A DNA stretch of 20,697 nucleotides from Duncaniella sp. (GCA_029052375.1 JAIDJD010000302.1:1-20697); one strand, 5' to 3'; positions 1 to 6,973 are shown, counted from the first letter of the stretch. Notes: generated by a model not told the origin, from the sequence alone. Program-made: numbers and translations.

Positions 1-740
1 GCCTCTCCCTGGCCCCCCGCGACATCGTGGCCCGCGCCATAGACTCGGAGATGAAGCTCAACGGCGACGACCACGTCTATCTCGACGTCACCCACAAAGA
101 CCCCGAGGAGACCAAGCGCCACTTCCCCAACATCTACGCCAAGTGTCTCTCGCTCGGCATAGACATCACGCGTGACTACATACCCGTGGCCCCCGCCGCC
201 CACTATCTCTGCGGCGGCATCAAGGTGGACACCAACGGAGAGTCGTCCATCAAGAGGCTCTACGCCGTGGGCGAGTGTTCATGCACGGGCCTGCACGGAG
301 GCAACCGCCTGGCCTCCAACTCGCTGATAGAAGCTGTGGTCTATGCCGACGCCGCCGCGCGCCACGCCATGGAGGCCGTGGCCGACTACGACCTGCGCTC
401 GGACATCCCCGAGTGGGACGACACCGGCACGCGCCACCCCGAAGAGATGGTGCTCATCACACAGAGCATCAAGGAGGTAGGCCAGATAATGGGCACCTAC
501 GTGGGCATCGTGCGCTCCAACCTGCGCCTCGACCGCGCCTGGAACCGCCTCGACATCCTCTACGAGGAGACCGAGAGGCTCTTCAAGAGCTCCAAGGCCA
601 CCCGCGAGATATGCGAGCTCCGCAACATCATCAACGTAGGCTACCTGATAATGCGCCAGGCCAAGGAGCGCCGCGAGAGCCGCGGACTGCACTACACGAT
701 AGACTATCCCCCGGTCCACCACGGGCCTGAGGCACAATAA
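1..740 (+). CDS. nadB: L-aspartate oxidase, 3' part
   Basis: NadB is the flavoenzyme that oxidises L-aspartate to iminoaspartate, the first step of de novo NAD synthesis; NadA then uses the product. Only the C-terminal 245 residues are in the window. The frame is open from base 3, so the GTG at 27 is an internal codon and not the start. The stretch HYLCGGIKVDTNG, followed by YAVGECSCTGLHGGNRLASNSL (encoded about 199-330), is the conserved capping and FAD-binding segment of the fumarate reductase / aspartate oxidase family. The Gly-Leu-His-Gly-x-Asn-Arg-Leu-Ala-Ser-Asn-Ser core is typical of NadB rather than of succinate dehydrogenase. The remainder is the helical C-terminal domain. The stop is TAA at 738-740, and the next gene starts 27 bases later. 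The family call is firm; the missing 5' end cannot be judged. Confidence 0.95.
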   Translation, partial: LSLAPRDIVARAIDSEMKLNGDDHVYLDVTHKDPEETKRHFPNIYAKCLSLGIDITRDYIPVAPAAHYLCGGIKVDTNGESSIKRLYAVGECSCTGLHGGNRLASNSLIEAVVYADAAARHAMEAVADYDLRSDIPEWDDTGTRHPEEMVLITQSIKEVGQIMGTYVGIVRSNLRLDRAWNRLDILYEETERLFKSSKATREICELRNIINVGYLIMRQAKERRESRGLHYTIDYPPVHHGPEAQ

Positions 741-754
741 CCGCCCCGCCGGAA

Positions 755-769
755 GCGTTATAGCTGTAT
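755..769 (+). repeat. Short motif upstream of DUF4294, copy 1
   Basis: GCGTTATAGCTGTAT runs into the DUF4294 start codon. The same 15-mer with one change (T to C) occurs at 6959-6973, just before the MBL-hydrolase gene. In both places a GCCGGA-like stretch lies just upstream. The role is unknown; chance similarity is possible. Confidence 0.3.
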
Positions 770-1433
770 GACAATACGCCTCCCCCTCACCCTGCGTGCC
801 GCCGCGCTCATGCCGCTGGCGGCGCTGTTTCTGTGCCTGATGCCCTCCCGAGCCTCGGCCCGGGAGGAGACCCCGGTCCCCTCGGCCGAGGAAATCGAGG
901 CCGGAGGCGGGCGCCTGCGGCCCATAAGGGGCTACCGCTTCACGGAAGAGGGCGAGCTGATGCTCGTCCTCCAGCAGATCACCGTCTATCCTCCCATGAA
1001 ATTCAAGAACAAGAAGGAAGAGGAATTCTACTGGAAGACCGTCCGCGACGTCCGCAAGGCGCTCCCCTACGCCAAGCTCATCTGCGAGACCCTCATAGAG
1101 ACCTACGAATACATCGAGACATTCCCCACGCAGGAAGAACGCGAAGCCCACCTGAAGAAGATGGAGAGCGCCGTCTTCGAGCAGTACAAGCCCGTGCTCA
1201 AGAAGTTTACCAAAGGCCAGGCCCAGATACTCATCAAGCTCATCAACCGCGAGACCAACCAGAGCAGCTACAACATACTCAAGGCCTTCCTCGGCGGCTT
1301 CCGCGCCGGCTTCTGGCAGACGTTCGGCAGGGTCTTCGGCGTCAACCTGCGCGCAGGCTACAATCCCGAGAAAGACCGCAAGGACGCCATCATCGAGCGC
1401 GTGGCCACCCTCGTCGAGACAGGCCAGCTCTGA
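768..1433 (+). CDS. Secreted DUF4294 family protein
   Basis: This 221-residue protein has a clear Sec signal peptide: a basic start, a hydrophobic stretch at about residues 8-26, and a likely cleavage after SRASA near residue 31. The mature part matches my memory of DUF4294, a Bacteroidota-restricted family of unknown function. Recognisable blocks are VYPPMKFKNKKEEEFYWKTV, the KLICETLIETYEYI helix, the LIKLINRETNQSSYNILK block and the following GFRAGFWQTFGRVFGVNL. The mature protein is rich in charged helices and probably acts in the periplasm. It lies 27 bases after nadB with no visible promoter or terminator between them, so the two may be co-transcribed. The ATG at 768 is chosen because it gives a complete signal peptide. 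No enzymatic motif is visible and no function should be inferred. Confidence 0.85.
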   Translation: MTIRLPLTLRAAALMPLAALFLCLMPSRASAREETPVPSAEEIEAGGGRLRPIRGYRFTEEGELMLVLQQITVYPPMKFKNKKEEEFYWKTVRDVRKALPYAKLICETLIETYEYIETFPTQEEREAHLKKMESAVFEQYKPVLKKFTKGQAQILIKLINRETNQSSYNILKAFLGGFRAGFWQTFGRVFGVNLRAGYNPEKDRKDAIIERVATLVETGQL

Positions 1434-1484
1434 CACCCCCCCTGCAAGGGACAGGAGCCCGGAGGGCAGAAACGGCAACTTTTT

Positions 1485-1516
1485 CTTGTGAGATTTTTGA
1501 AAAATCATTACCTTTG
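1485..1516 (+). promoter_or_regulatory. Bacteroidota promoter for rseC-rnfBC
   Basis: A -33 TTG at 1486-1488 and a -7 box TACCTTTG (TAnnTTTG) at 1509-1516 are separated by 20 bases, which fits the primary-sigma-factor promoter of Bacteroidota. The region is AT-rich compared with its GC-rich surroundings. Transcription would begin near 1523, about 9 bases before the rseC ATG. This makes rseC the first gene of the rnf operon. Confidence 0.75.
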
Positions 1517-1531
1517 CGAGCAATTATAGCC

Positions 1532-1984
1532 ATGAAGAAGGACAACGTCACCCACCGGGGCATCATCACCCGCATAGACCCGTCGTCACACTCGCTCACC
1601 ATCCACACAGAGGAAGACTGCAAGTGCGAGGGGTGTGCCGTGGTGGCCATCTGCAACAAGAGCTCAGACCCCGCCGCAGAGAAGGGCACAGTGGGCGAGG
1701 ACGTGGTCATCGACGTCCCTGACGCCGCGGAGTTCCGCGTGGGCCAGCGCGTCGAGGTCTCGGCCGGCTCGGCCTCAACACTCCGCGCCACGCTCTGGGC
1801 CCTCATCCTCCCGACAGTCATCTTCGTATCCGTCCTCCTCGGCGTCAACCTCGGCTTTCCCGACTCGGGCTGCTGGGCCATACTCCTCGCTTTCATCGCC
1901 TTGGGCATATACGACCTCGGGCTCTGGCTCTTCCGCAGGAAGCTCGCCAGCAAGATAGCCTGGCAGGTGACCCGCCTCAGCTGA
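1532..1984 (+). CDS. rseC: RseC/MucC-family SoxR-reducing system protein
   Basis: This 150-residue membrane protein belongs to the RseC/MucC family. In Bacteroidota the family commonly sits at the head of rnf operons and is thought to support assembly or redox function of the Rnf complex. The N-terminal soluble part carries the family's cysteine cluster at residues 30, 32, 35 and 41 (C-K-C-E-G-C then C). Two membrane segments follow at about residues 85-105 and 110-130, and the end is basic. The frame is open much further upstream, but the ATG at 1532 is chosen because it follows the promoter at 1485-1516 and gives the usual family length. rnfB starts 67 bases downstream and is very likely in the same transcript. 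The family call is strong; the exact biochemical role is known only by analogy. Confidence 0.9.
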   Translation: MKKDNVTHRGIITRIDPSSHSLTIHTEEDCKCEGCAVVAICNKSSDPAAEKGTVGEDVVIDVPDAAEFRVGQRVEVSAGSASTLRATLWALILPTVIFVSVLLGVNLGFPDSGCWAILLAFIALGIYDLGLWLFRRKLASKIAWQVTRLS

Positions 1985-2051
1985 CCCACGCACACTCCGC
2001 CCCCCTCTCCAGAGAACAGAAAGAAAACAAGTCATATTTCCATCACATACC

Positions 2052-2909
2052 ATGAACGTAATCTTAACATCAATCATTGTCCTTGGCATCATCGGCATCG
2101 TAGGCGCGGCAGTGCTCTACGTCGTGGCCCAGCGCTTCTTTGTCAAGGAGGACCCCCGCATCGACCAGGTGGAGGCCCTGCTCCCCGGAGCCAACTGCGG
2201 CGGATGCGGCCGCAGCGGATGCCGCGACTTTGCCGTGGCGTGCGTCAACGCCGACTCGCTCGACGCCCTCTCCTGTCCCTCGTCAAGCACCGAAACAATG
2301 AAGAAAATCGGCGAGATCGTGGGCCTCGCCGCCTCCGAGGCCAAGCCCAAGATAGCCGTCCTCAAGTGCAACGGCTCGTGCGACCTCCGTCCCTCCATGG
2401 CCCGCTTCGAAGGCGCACCCTCGTGTGCCGTCCTCGCCTCGCTCGGCACCGGCGAGAGCCCCTGTCCCAACGGATGTCTCGGATGCGGCGACTGTGTGGC
2501 CGCCTGCCCCTGGGGCGCAATGAAGATGAACCGCGAGACCGGCCTGCCCGAAGTGATCGAAGACAAGTGTGTGGGATGCGGCGCCTGTGCCAAGGCCTGC
2601 CCCCGCCAGATCATCGAGCTGCGCTACAAGGGTCCCCGCGGCATGAGAGTCTACGTAGCCTGCTCCAACAAGGAGAAGGGCGCCCTGGCCATGAAGTACT
2701 GCAAGGCCGCCTGCATCGGATGCTCCAAGTGTCTCAAAGAGTGTCCCCACGGCGCCATCACCGTCGCCAACAACCTCTCGTACATCGACTTCGAGAAGTG
2801 CAAGCTCTGCCGCAAGTGCGAGGCCGTATGCCCCACACACGCCATCCTTGCCCCCAACTTCCCCGTCCGCAAGCCCGCACCCGCACCCGCGCCCAAGGCC
2901 GAGGCATAA
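2052..2909 (+). CDS. rnfB: Ion-translocating electron transport complex subunit RnfB
   Basis: RnfB is the iron-sulfur subunit of the Rnf complex, which couples ferredoxin:NAD+ electron transfer to Na+ or H+ transport across the cytoplasmic membrane. The 285-residue protein starts with one membrane helix (about residues 4-26). The Fe-S domain motif follows, with Cys49, Cys52, Cys57 and Cys75 (N-C-G-G-C-G...G-C). Four ferredoxin-type CxxCxxCxxxCP motifs follow, at about residues 142-152, 173-183, 221-231 and 250-260. The two distal clusters are an extension over the shortest RnfB proteins. The tail is a Pro/Ala-rich stretch of ten or so residues. rnfC begins 35 bases downstream. Identity is near certain from motif order and from the rseC and rnfC neighbours. 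Confidence 0.97.
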   Translation: MNVILTSIIVLGIIGIVGAAVLYVVAQRFFVKEDPRIDQVEALLPGANCGGCGRSGCRDFAVACVNADSLDALSCPSSSTETMKKIGEIVGLAASEAKPKIAVLKCNGSCDLRPSMARFEGAPSCAVLASLGTGESPCPNGCLGCGDCVAACPWGAMKMNRETGLPEVIEDKCVGCGACAKACPRQIIELRYKGPRGMRVYVACSNKEKGALAMKYCKAACIGCSKCLKECPHGAITVANNLSYIDFEKCKLCRKCEAVCPTHAILAPNFPVRKPAPAPAPKAEA

Positions 2910-2944
2910 ACCTCTCACCCCGTAACTACACCCCCTGAAAGACA

Positions 2945-4471
2945 ATGAAACTGCATACTTTCAAAATCGGCGGCGTACATCCCGCTGAGAACAAGATAGC
3001 CGCAGGCAAGGCCATCGAGAACCTCCCCCTGCCCGCCGAGGTCGTGCTCCCCGTGGCACAGCACATCGGCGCCCCGGCCAAGGCCCTGGTGAAGAAGGGA
3101 GACAAGGTGGTCCGCGGCCAGATGGTGGCCGAGGCCGGAGGCTTCGTGTCCGCGCCCGTCCACACCCCCATCTCGGGCACCGTGGTCAAGGTAGACATCG
3201 CCCGCACTCCCCAGAATATGCCCGTCGAGGCCATCTACATCAAGTCTGACGAGGCAGACCGCGAGGCAGACGCTAAGGCCATAGCCGAGGCCAAGCCCCT
3301 CTCGGACGCCGAGGTAGAAAAGCTCGGGGCCAAGGAGATAATAGACATCATCAAGAACGCAGGCATCGTGGGCCTCGGCGGAGCCACATTCCCCACCCAC
3401 GTCAAGCTCTCGCCCCCTCCCGGCTCCAAGGCCGAGGTGGTCATCATCAACGCCGCCGAGTGCGAGCCCTGCCTCAGCTGTGACGACCAGCTGATGCGCG
3501 AGGAGGCCGCCGACATCGTCAAGGGCGTCCGCCTGCTGATGAAGGCCGCCGGCGTGGACCGCGGCGTCATAGCCATCGAGAACAACAAGCCCGAAGCCAT
3601 CGAGATAATGACCGAGGTTGTACGTATAGAGAATTCTAAGGCAAGCAACAAGGCATCTACAATCACAGAAGATCCAGTAGATGTTTTACCAGTAGATGTT
3701 TTAAAGGTAAAAACAGAAGAAGTTTTATCTACTAAAATTGAAGGAAATTCATTAGTAGCAGAGAAACATACAAGAGTGTCGATTGATACAAACGCCTTAA
3801 CTCCTACCACTCATCGCATACCCACTATAGAGGTGATGCCCATGAAGGTCAAGTATCCCCAGGGAGGCGAGAAACAGCTCATCGAGGCCGTCACCGGCAG
3901 GGAAGTGCCCTCCGGAGGCCTCCCCATAGCCACCGGCGCCATCGTCCAGAACGTGGCCACGGCCTATGCCGTATATCGCGCCGTATATCTCGGCGAGCCT
4001 ATCCTCGACCGCGTCCTCACCATCCACGACGGAGACACGGGCCGCAACCTCCGCGTCCCCATGGGCACCATGCTCTCCTCCATAGCCACAGGCACCGACT
4101 ACGAGAAGATAATAATCGGCGGCCCCATGATGGGACGCACCGCCTCGACCCTCAACACCCCCATGATCAAGGGCACATCGGGCATCCTGCTCGACAGCCG
4201 CTATGCCCACCGCCGCCCTGTAGAGCCCTGCATCCGCTGTGCCAAGTGTTCGGAGGTGTGCCCCATGGGCCTCGAGCCGTTCCTCATCTCCACACTCTCG
4301 CGCCTCAAGGAGTATGACGAGGCCGAAGAGCAGAAGATTGCCAACTGCATCGAGTGCGGCTCGTGCAGCTACATATGCCCCTCCTCGCGCCCCATCCTCG
4401 ACTTCATCCGCGTGGGCAAGGCCAAGGTGATGGCCGCCATGCGCGCCCGCGCCGCCGCCAAGAAGGCCTGA
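2945..4471 (+). CDS. rnfC: Electron transport complex subunit RnfC with an AT-rich in-frame insertion
   Basis: RnfC is the NADH/FMN-binding peripheral subunit of the Rnf complex. Visible parts in order are the RnfC N-terminal barrel-sandwich region (about residues 1-100), the Rossmann-like 51-kDa domain with GLGGATFPTHVKL at 143-155 and INAAECEPCLSCDD at 168-181, the KYPQGGEKQLIEAVTGREVPSGG block at 303-325, an SLBB-like region, and two ferredoxin-type motifs at about 429-439 and 468-479. At 508 residues it is longer than the roughly 440-450 expected of Bacteroidales RnfC. The excess is a segment of 67 codons at residues 228-294 whose AT-rich codons (tta, aaa, gaa, aca) differ sharply from the rest of the gene. 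Without it the protein would be 441 residues. The frame is intact, so the gene is not obviously broken. The next gene is not rnfD. Confidence 0.95.
   Translation: MKLHTFKIGGVHPAENKIAAGKAIENLPLPAEVVLPVAQHIGAPAKALVKKGDKVVRGQMVAEAGGFVSAPVHTPISGTVVKVDIARTPQNMPVEAIYIKSDEADREADAKAIAEAKPLSDAEVEKLGAKEIIDIIKNAGIVGLGGATFPTHVKLSPPPGSKAEVVIINAAECEPCLSCDDQLMREEAADIVKGVRLLMKAAGVDRGVIAIENNKPEAIEIMTEVVRIENSKASNKASTITEDPVDVLPVDVLKVKTEEVLSTKIEGNSLVAEKHTRVSIDTNALTPTTHRIPTIEVMPMKVKYPQGGEKQLIEAVTGREVPSGGLPIATGAIVQNVATAYAVYRAVYLGEPILDRVLTIHDGDTGRNLRVPMGTMLSSIATGTDYEKIIIGGPMMGRTASTLNTPMIKGTSGILLDSRYAHRRPVEPCIRCAKCSEVCPMGLEPFLISTLSRLKEYDEAEEQKIANCIECGSCSYICPSSRPILDFIRVGKAKVMAAMRARAAAKKA
3625..3825 (+). other. AT-rich in-frame insertion inside rnfC
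   Basis: This 201-base segment is about 36% GC by hand count (72 of 201), while the gene on both sides is strongly GC-rich. It begins at the first copy of TATAGAG (3625-3631) and ends just before a second copy (3826-3832), so one unit is exactly 67 codons and keeps the frame. It contains a perfect 15-bp tandem repeat (3674-3703), which encodes PVDVL twice, and short inverted repeats. The encoded peptide is rich in Lys, Glu, Thr, Ser and Val, has no Cys, no intein-like splice residues and no domain I recognise. It sits between ENNKPEAIEIM and IEVMPMKVKYPQGGEK, which are near neighbours in ordinary RnfC. Either an insertion or a replacement of a short loop would explain it. Confidence 0.75.
3674..3703 (+). 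repeat. Perfect 15-bp tandem repeat (two copies)
   Basis: CCAGTAGATGTTTTA occurs at 3674-3688 and again at 3689-3703 with no mismatch, encoding PVDVL twice. A diverged third unit may follow (encoding KVKTEEVL). The AGTAGAT of each copy is the reverse complement of ATCTACT at 3728-3734, so a hairpin is possible. Confidence 0.85.
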
Positions 4472-4501
4472 CGCGCGCCGCGCCGATACTCACATACACG
4501 C

Positions 4502-4529
4502 CCCCCGGCCTCGACAGCGAGACCGGGGG
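4502..4529 (+). terminator. Hairpin after rnfC
   Basis: CCCCCGG (4502-4508) pairs with CCGGGGG (4523-4529) around a 14-base loop, 31 bases after the rnfC stop. No clear T-run follows, so it may be a weak terminator or an mRNA-stabilising hairpin. It marks the end of the rseC-rnfB-rnfC unit. Confidence 0.5.
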
Positions 4530-4602
4530 CGCATCTGTCAAGGGGCGGGGTTAAATTAGTTTAAAACGACCTCTCCGCTGAACAACGGCACGGGATAATG
4601 GC

Positions 4603-4610
4603 TATATTTG
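4603..4610 (+). promoter_or_regulatory. -7 box upstream of the TerB-like gene
   Basis: TATATTTG fits TAnnTTTG exactly and lies in an AT-richer patch 45 bases before the ATG at 4656. A good TTTG at the expected -33 position is not visible (CTG occurs near 4578-4580), so the promoter is supported by one box only. Confidence 0.55.
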
Positions 4611-4655
4611 CACTGCCAACATAAACCCACCAATCTATAATTCAATTTAACCATC

Positions 4656-5099
4656 ATGGGACTTTTTGACAAAATCTTCAAGCAGGTACCTCAGGAAGAG
4701 AAACTTACACAGCAGGAAGCCTTTGCAGGCATCGCCCTGGCCATGGCCGGCGCCGACGGCAGCATCGCCCAGTCCGAGTGGGACGGCATCGTCTCCTATA
4801 TCCGCCGCCTCCGCCTCTACGACAACTTCTCAGGCCCCGCCTTCGACAAGATGTTCGACAAGCTCTTCCGCATACTCAAGAACCAGGGCCCGAGCGCACT
4901 CGTGTCGGCCTCTGTCGAGGTTCTCTCAGACGACTTCAAGCTCACAGCCTTTGCCTGTGCCGTAGACATCGCCCTCGCCGACGGCGTGCTCGAGGAGGAG
5001 GAGAAGGACATCATCAACCAGCTGGCCGACTCGCTCGAAATCCCCGAGCAGACAGCCATCTCCATCATCGAAGTGCTCATCATCAAGAACAAGGCCTGA
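4656..5099 (+). CDS. TerB-like (tellurite-resistance family) protein
   Basis: This 147-residue soluble protein resembles the all-helical TerB / DjlA-N domain. The two halves each show the family's acidic loop: AMAGADGSIAQSEWD (residues 29-43, Asp34 and Asp43) and ALADGVLEEEEKD (residues 106-118, Asp109 and Glu113-116). These loops are the metal-binding motif in TerB structures. The protein is single-domain, with no signal peptide and no membrane segment, so it is probably cytoplasmic. The MGLFDKIF start is typical of small proteins of this group. It has its own -7 box upstream and a strong hairpin downstream, so it looks monocistronic. No other ter genes are nearby, so a tellurite phenotype is not implied. 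The family is fairly sure; the function is unknown. Confidence 0.8.
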   Translation: MGLFDKIFKQVPQEEKLTQQEAFAGIALAMAGADGSIAQSEWDGIVSYIRRLRLYDNFSGPAFDKMFDKLFRILKNQGPSALVSASVEVLSDDFKLTAFACAVDIALADGVLEEEEKDIINQLADSLEIPEQTAISIIEVLIIKNKA

Positions 5100-5130
5100 G
5101 GCCGACGCTCTGACAACGACACATAACACC

Positions 5131-5167
5131 GAGGCCGCGCGTCAATCCATCTTTGCCGCGCGGCCTC
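5131..5167 (+). terminator. Strong hairpin terminator after the TerB-like gene
   Basis: GAGGCCGCGCG (5131-5141) and CGCGCGGCCTC (5157-5167) form a perfect 11-bp GC-rich stem with a 15-base loop, 31 bases after the stop codon. Only a weak T-containing tail (TCCTTGT) follows. Confidence 0.7.
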
Positions 5168-5254
5168 TCCTTGTCTGCCCGGCCGCAGGGAGCCTTCCAT
5201 GCCGCCGGGAAGCTTTTTATTGACTTTTTAGCGACAGGTTATAGAAAATTTGAT

Positions 5255-5262
5255 TAACTTTG
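5255..5262 (+). promoter_or_regulatory. -7 box upstream of the MFS transporter
   Basis: TAACTTTG matches TAnnTTTG within an AT-rich stretch (5215-5280) and would start a leader of roughly 80 bases before the ATG at 5352. No TTTG sits at the ideal -33 spacing. A TTG at 5220-5222 is too far upstream (32 bases) to count. Confidence 0.55.
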
Positions 5263-5351
5263 CCAGTAATAGAAAAGACAGGAATCCACCGCTGACTTTC
5301 TAAGCCTGAAAAACTAATCAATCCAACCATAAAAAGCAATTACAATTTTCC

Positions 5352-6875
5352 ATGTCAACCTCTGAGAAGAAGAATGGACGCATCCTTGCCATAGCCGTGA
5401 TGTTCTGCGTCTATGCGATGATAGCCTTCGTCACAAACCTGGCCGCACCCATCGGCACCATCTGGGGCTTCAAATTCGCCGGCAACTCGACGCTCGGCAT
5501 GATGGGCAACATGATGAACTTCCTTGCCTACCTCTTCATGGGAATCCCCGCCGGCAATATGCTGGTGAAGATCGGATATAAGAAGACCGCCCTCTGGGCC
5601 ATGGGCGTAGGCTTTGCCGGCCTCCTGGTCCAGTGGCTCTCGAGCATCGTCGGCGCCGACACCGTCATCGGCTCTGTAGGCGAAAGCCACGTCACCCTCA
5701 ACTTCCTCATCTACCTCCTCGGCGCCTTCATCTGCGGCTTCTGTGTATGTATGCTCAACACGGTGTGCTGCCCGATGCTCAACCTGCTCGGCGGAGGCGG
5801 CAAGACGGGCAACCAGCTGCTCCAGAGCGGCGGCGCCCTCAACTCCCTGGCCGGCACCCTGACACCCCTCTTCGTGGGCGCCATGATAGGCCAGCTCACC
5901 ACAAAGACCCAGATGGGCGACGTGGCTCCCCTGCTCTGGGTGGCCATGGGCGTCTTTGCCGTGGCCTTCGTGGTGGTGTCCCTGACGGCCATCCCCGAGC
6001 CCTCGGGCTCGACCAAGGGCCCCAAGGCCAAGTTCTCGCACTCTCCCTGGAACTTCCGCCACACCGTCCTCGGCGTCATAGCCATCTTCTTCTACGTCGG
6101 CATCGAGATAGGCATCCCCGGCACCCTCAACTTCTACCTGGCCGACCAGAGCGCCACCGGCGCGGGCGTCATAGGCGCCGCCTCGACCATCGCAGGCGCC
6201 ATCGTGGCCATCTACTGGCTCCTGATGCTCGTGGGCCGCACCCTCTCGGGCTTCATCTCGGGCTCTGTCAGCACCCGCACCCAGATCACCACCGTGGCCG
6301 CCACCGGCATCATCCTAGTGGTGCTCGCCATCCTCATCCCCAAAGAGAAGGGCGTGGCCGTCCCCTCTATCGTGTATGACCCCGTAGAGAACACCGTCAG
6401 CGTCCTCGAGACCGCGGGCGTCTACACAGGCGACATCGAGAAGTTCATCGAGACCCGCGACATCACCAGCCTCGCCCCCTACGCCAAGACCATACACAAC
6501 GAGGTGCAGCTGACCCCCGGCGACATCCTCACCAACCTCTCCACCACACCCCGCGTGCCCGTCAGCGCCCTTCTGCTCATCCTCTGCGGCCTCTGCACCT
6601 CCTGTATGTGGGGCGGCATCTTCAACCTCGCCGTCGAGGGCCTCGGCAAGTACACCGCACAGGCCTCGGGCATCTTCATGATGATGGTCGTAGGCGGAGG
6701 CGTGATGCCCCTGGTACAGAGCTGGATTGCGGGCGAGGCCGGATATATGGCCTCATACTGGCTCATCGTGGCCATGCTCGCCTACATACTCTTCTACGGC
6801 GTGGCCGGATACAAGAACGTCAACACCGACATACCCGTAGCCGAAGAGGAAGCGACCGACCCCCGCAGCCTCTGA
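5352..6875 (+). CDS. MFS transporter, FucP/GluP-like sugar permease
   Basis: This 507-residue polytopic membrane protein has about 12 hydrophobic segments and fits the major facilitator superfamily, most like the fucose/glucose:H+ symporter branch common in Bacteroidota. Supporting stretches are the first helix pair with NLAAPIGTIWGFKFAG, PAGNMLVKIGYKKTALWAMG (the family's loop 2-3 pattern, residues about 61-80), and the NTVCCPMLNLLGGGG and LLQSGGALNSLAGTLTPLF blocks in the central N-domain. An unusual hydrophilic segment of about 67 residues (around 333-400) sits between membrane helices in the C-terminal half, which makes the protein longer than the usual 410-440. The gene has its own -7 box, lies between terminator-like hairpins and is probably transcribed alone. 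The substrate is not readable from the sequence; sugar is inferred from the family. Confidence 0.85.
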   Translation: MSTSEKKNGRILAIAVMFCVYAMIAFVTNLAAPIGTIWGFKFAGNSTLGMMGNMMNFLAYLFMGIPAGNMLVKIGYKKTALWAMGVGFAGLLVQWLSSIVGADTVIGSVGESHVTLNFLIYLLGAFICGFCVCMLNTVCCPMLNLLGGGGKTGNQLLQSGGALNSLAGTLTPLFVGAMIGQLTTKTQMGDVAPLLWVAMGVFAVAFVVVSLTAIPEPSGSTKGPKAKFSHSPWNFRHTVLGVIAIFFYVGIEIGIPGTLNFYLADQSATGAGVIGAASTIAGAIVAIYWLLMLVGRTLSGFISGSVSTRTQITTVAATGIILVVLAILIPKEKGVAVPSIVYDPVENTVSVLETAGVYTGDIEKFIETRDITSLAPYAKTIHNEVQLTPGDILTNLSTTPRVPVSALLLILCGLCTSCMWGGIFNLAVEGLGKYTAQASGIFMMMVVGGGVMPLVQSWIAGEAGYMASYWLIVAMLAYILFYGVAGYKNVNTDIPVAEEEATDPRSL

Positions 6876-6925
6876 CCCCCGCCACACACGCCGCGGCACC
6901 GCCGGCGGCATACAGCGCCCTCCTC

Positions 6926-6950
6926 CCCCGCGAGACTGAACTCCGCGGGG
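6926..6950 (+). terminator. Hairpin after the MFS gene
   Basis: CCCCGCG (6926-6932) pairs with CGCGGGG (6944-6950) around an 11-base loop, about 50 bases after the stop. There is no T-run; it may be a weak terminator or a stabilising hairpin. Confidence 0.45.
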
Positions 6951-6958
6951 CCGGAGGG

Positions 6959-6973
6959 CGTTATAGCCGTATA
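6959..6973 (+). repeat. Short motif upstream of MBL hydrolase, copy 2
   Basis: GCGTTATAGCCGTAT differs at one base from the motif at 755-769. It is followed by a small inverted repeat (GTATACG with ATATAC) before the ATG at 6991. The function is unknown. Confidence 0.3.

Noticed and set aside
279..1523. Long minus-strand open frame opposite nadB and the DUF4294 gene
   Set aside because: It is a shadow frame caused by high GC content. Its low-complexity Leu/Ala/Gly/Val-rich translation matches no family, and it lies antisense to two well-supported genes. Similar shadow frames opposite other genes were dropped for the same reason.
3625..3825. The rnfC insertion as a mini-intein or self-splicing intron
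   Set aside because: At 67 residues it is too short for an intein. It has no Cys, no terminal His-Asn followed by Cys, Ser or Thr, and no recognisable ribozyme core.
4656..5099. A tellurite-resistance operon
   Set aside because: Only a single TerB-like domain gene is present, with no terA, terC, terD or related genes.
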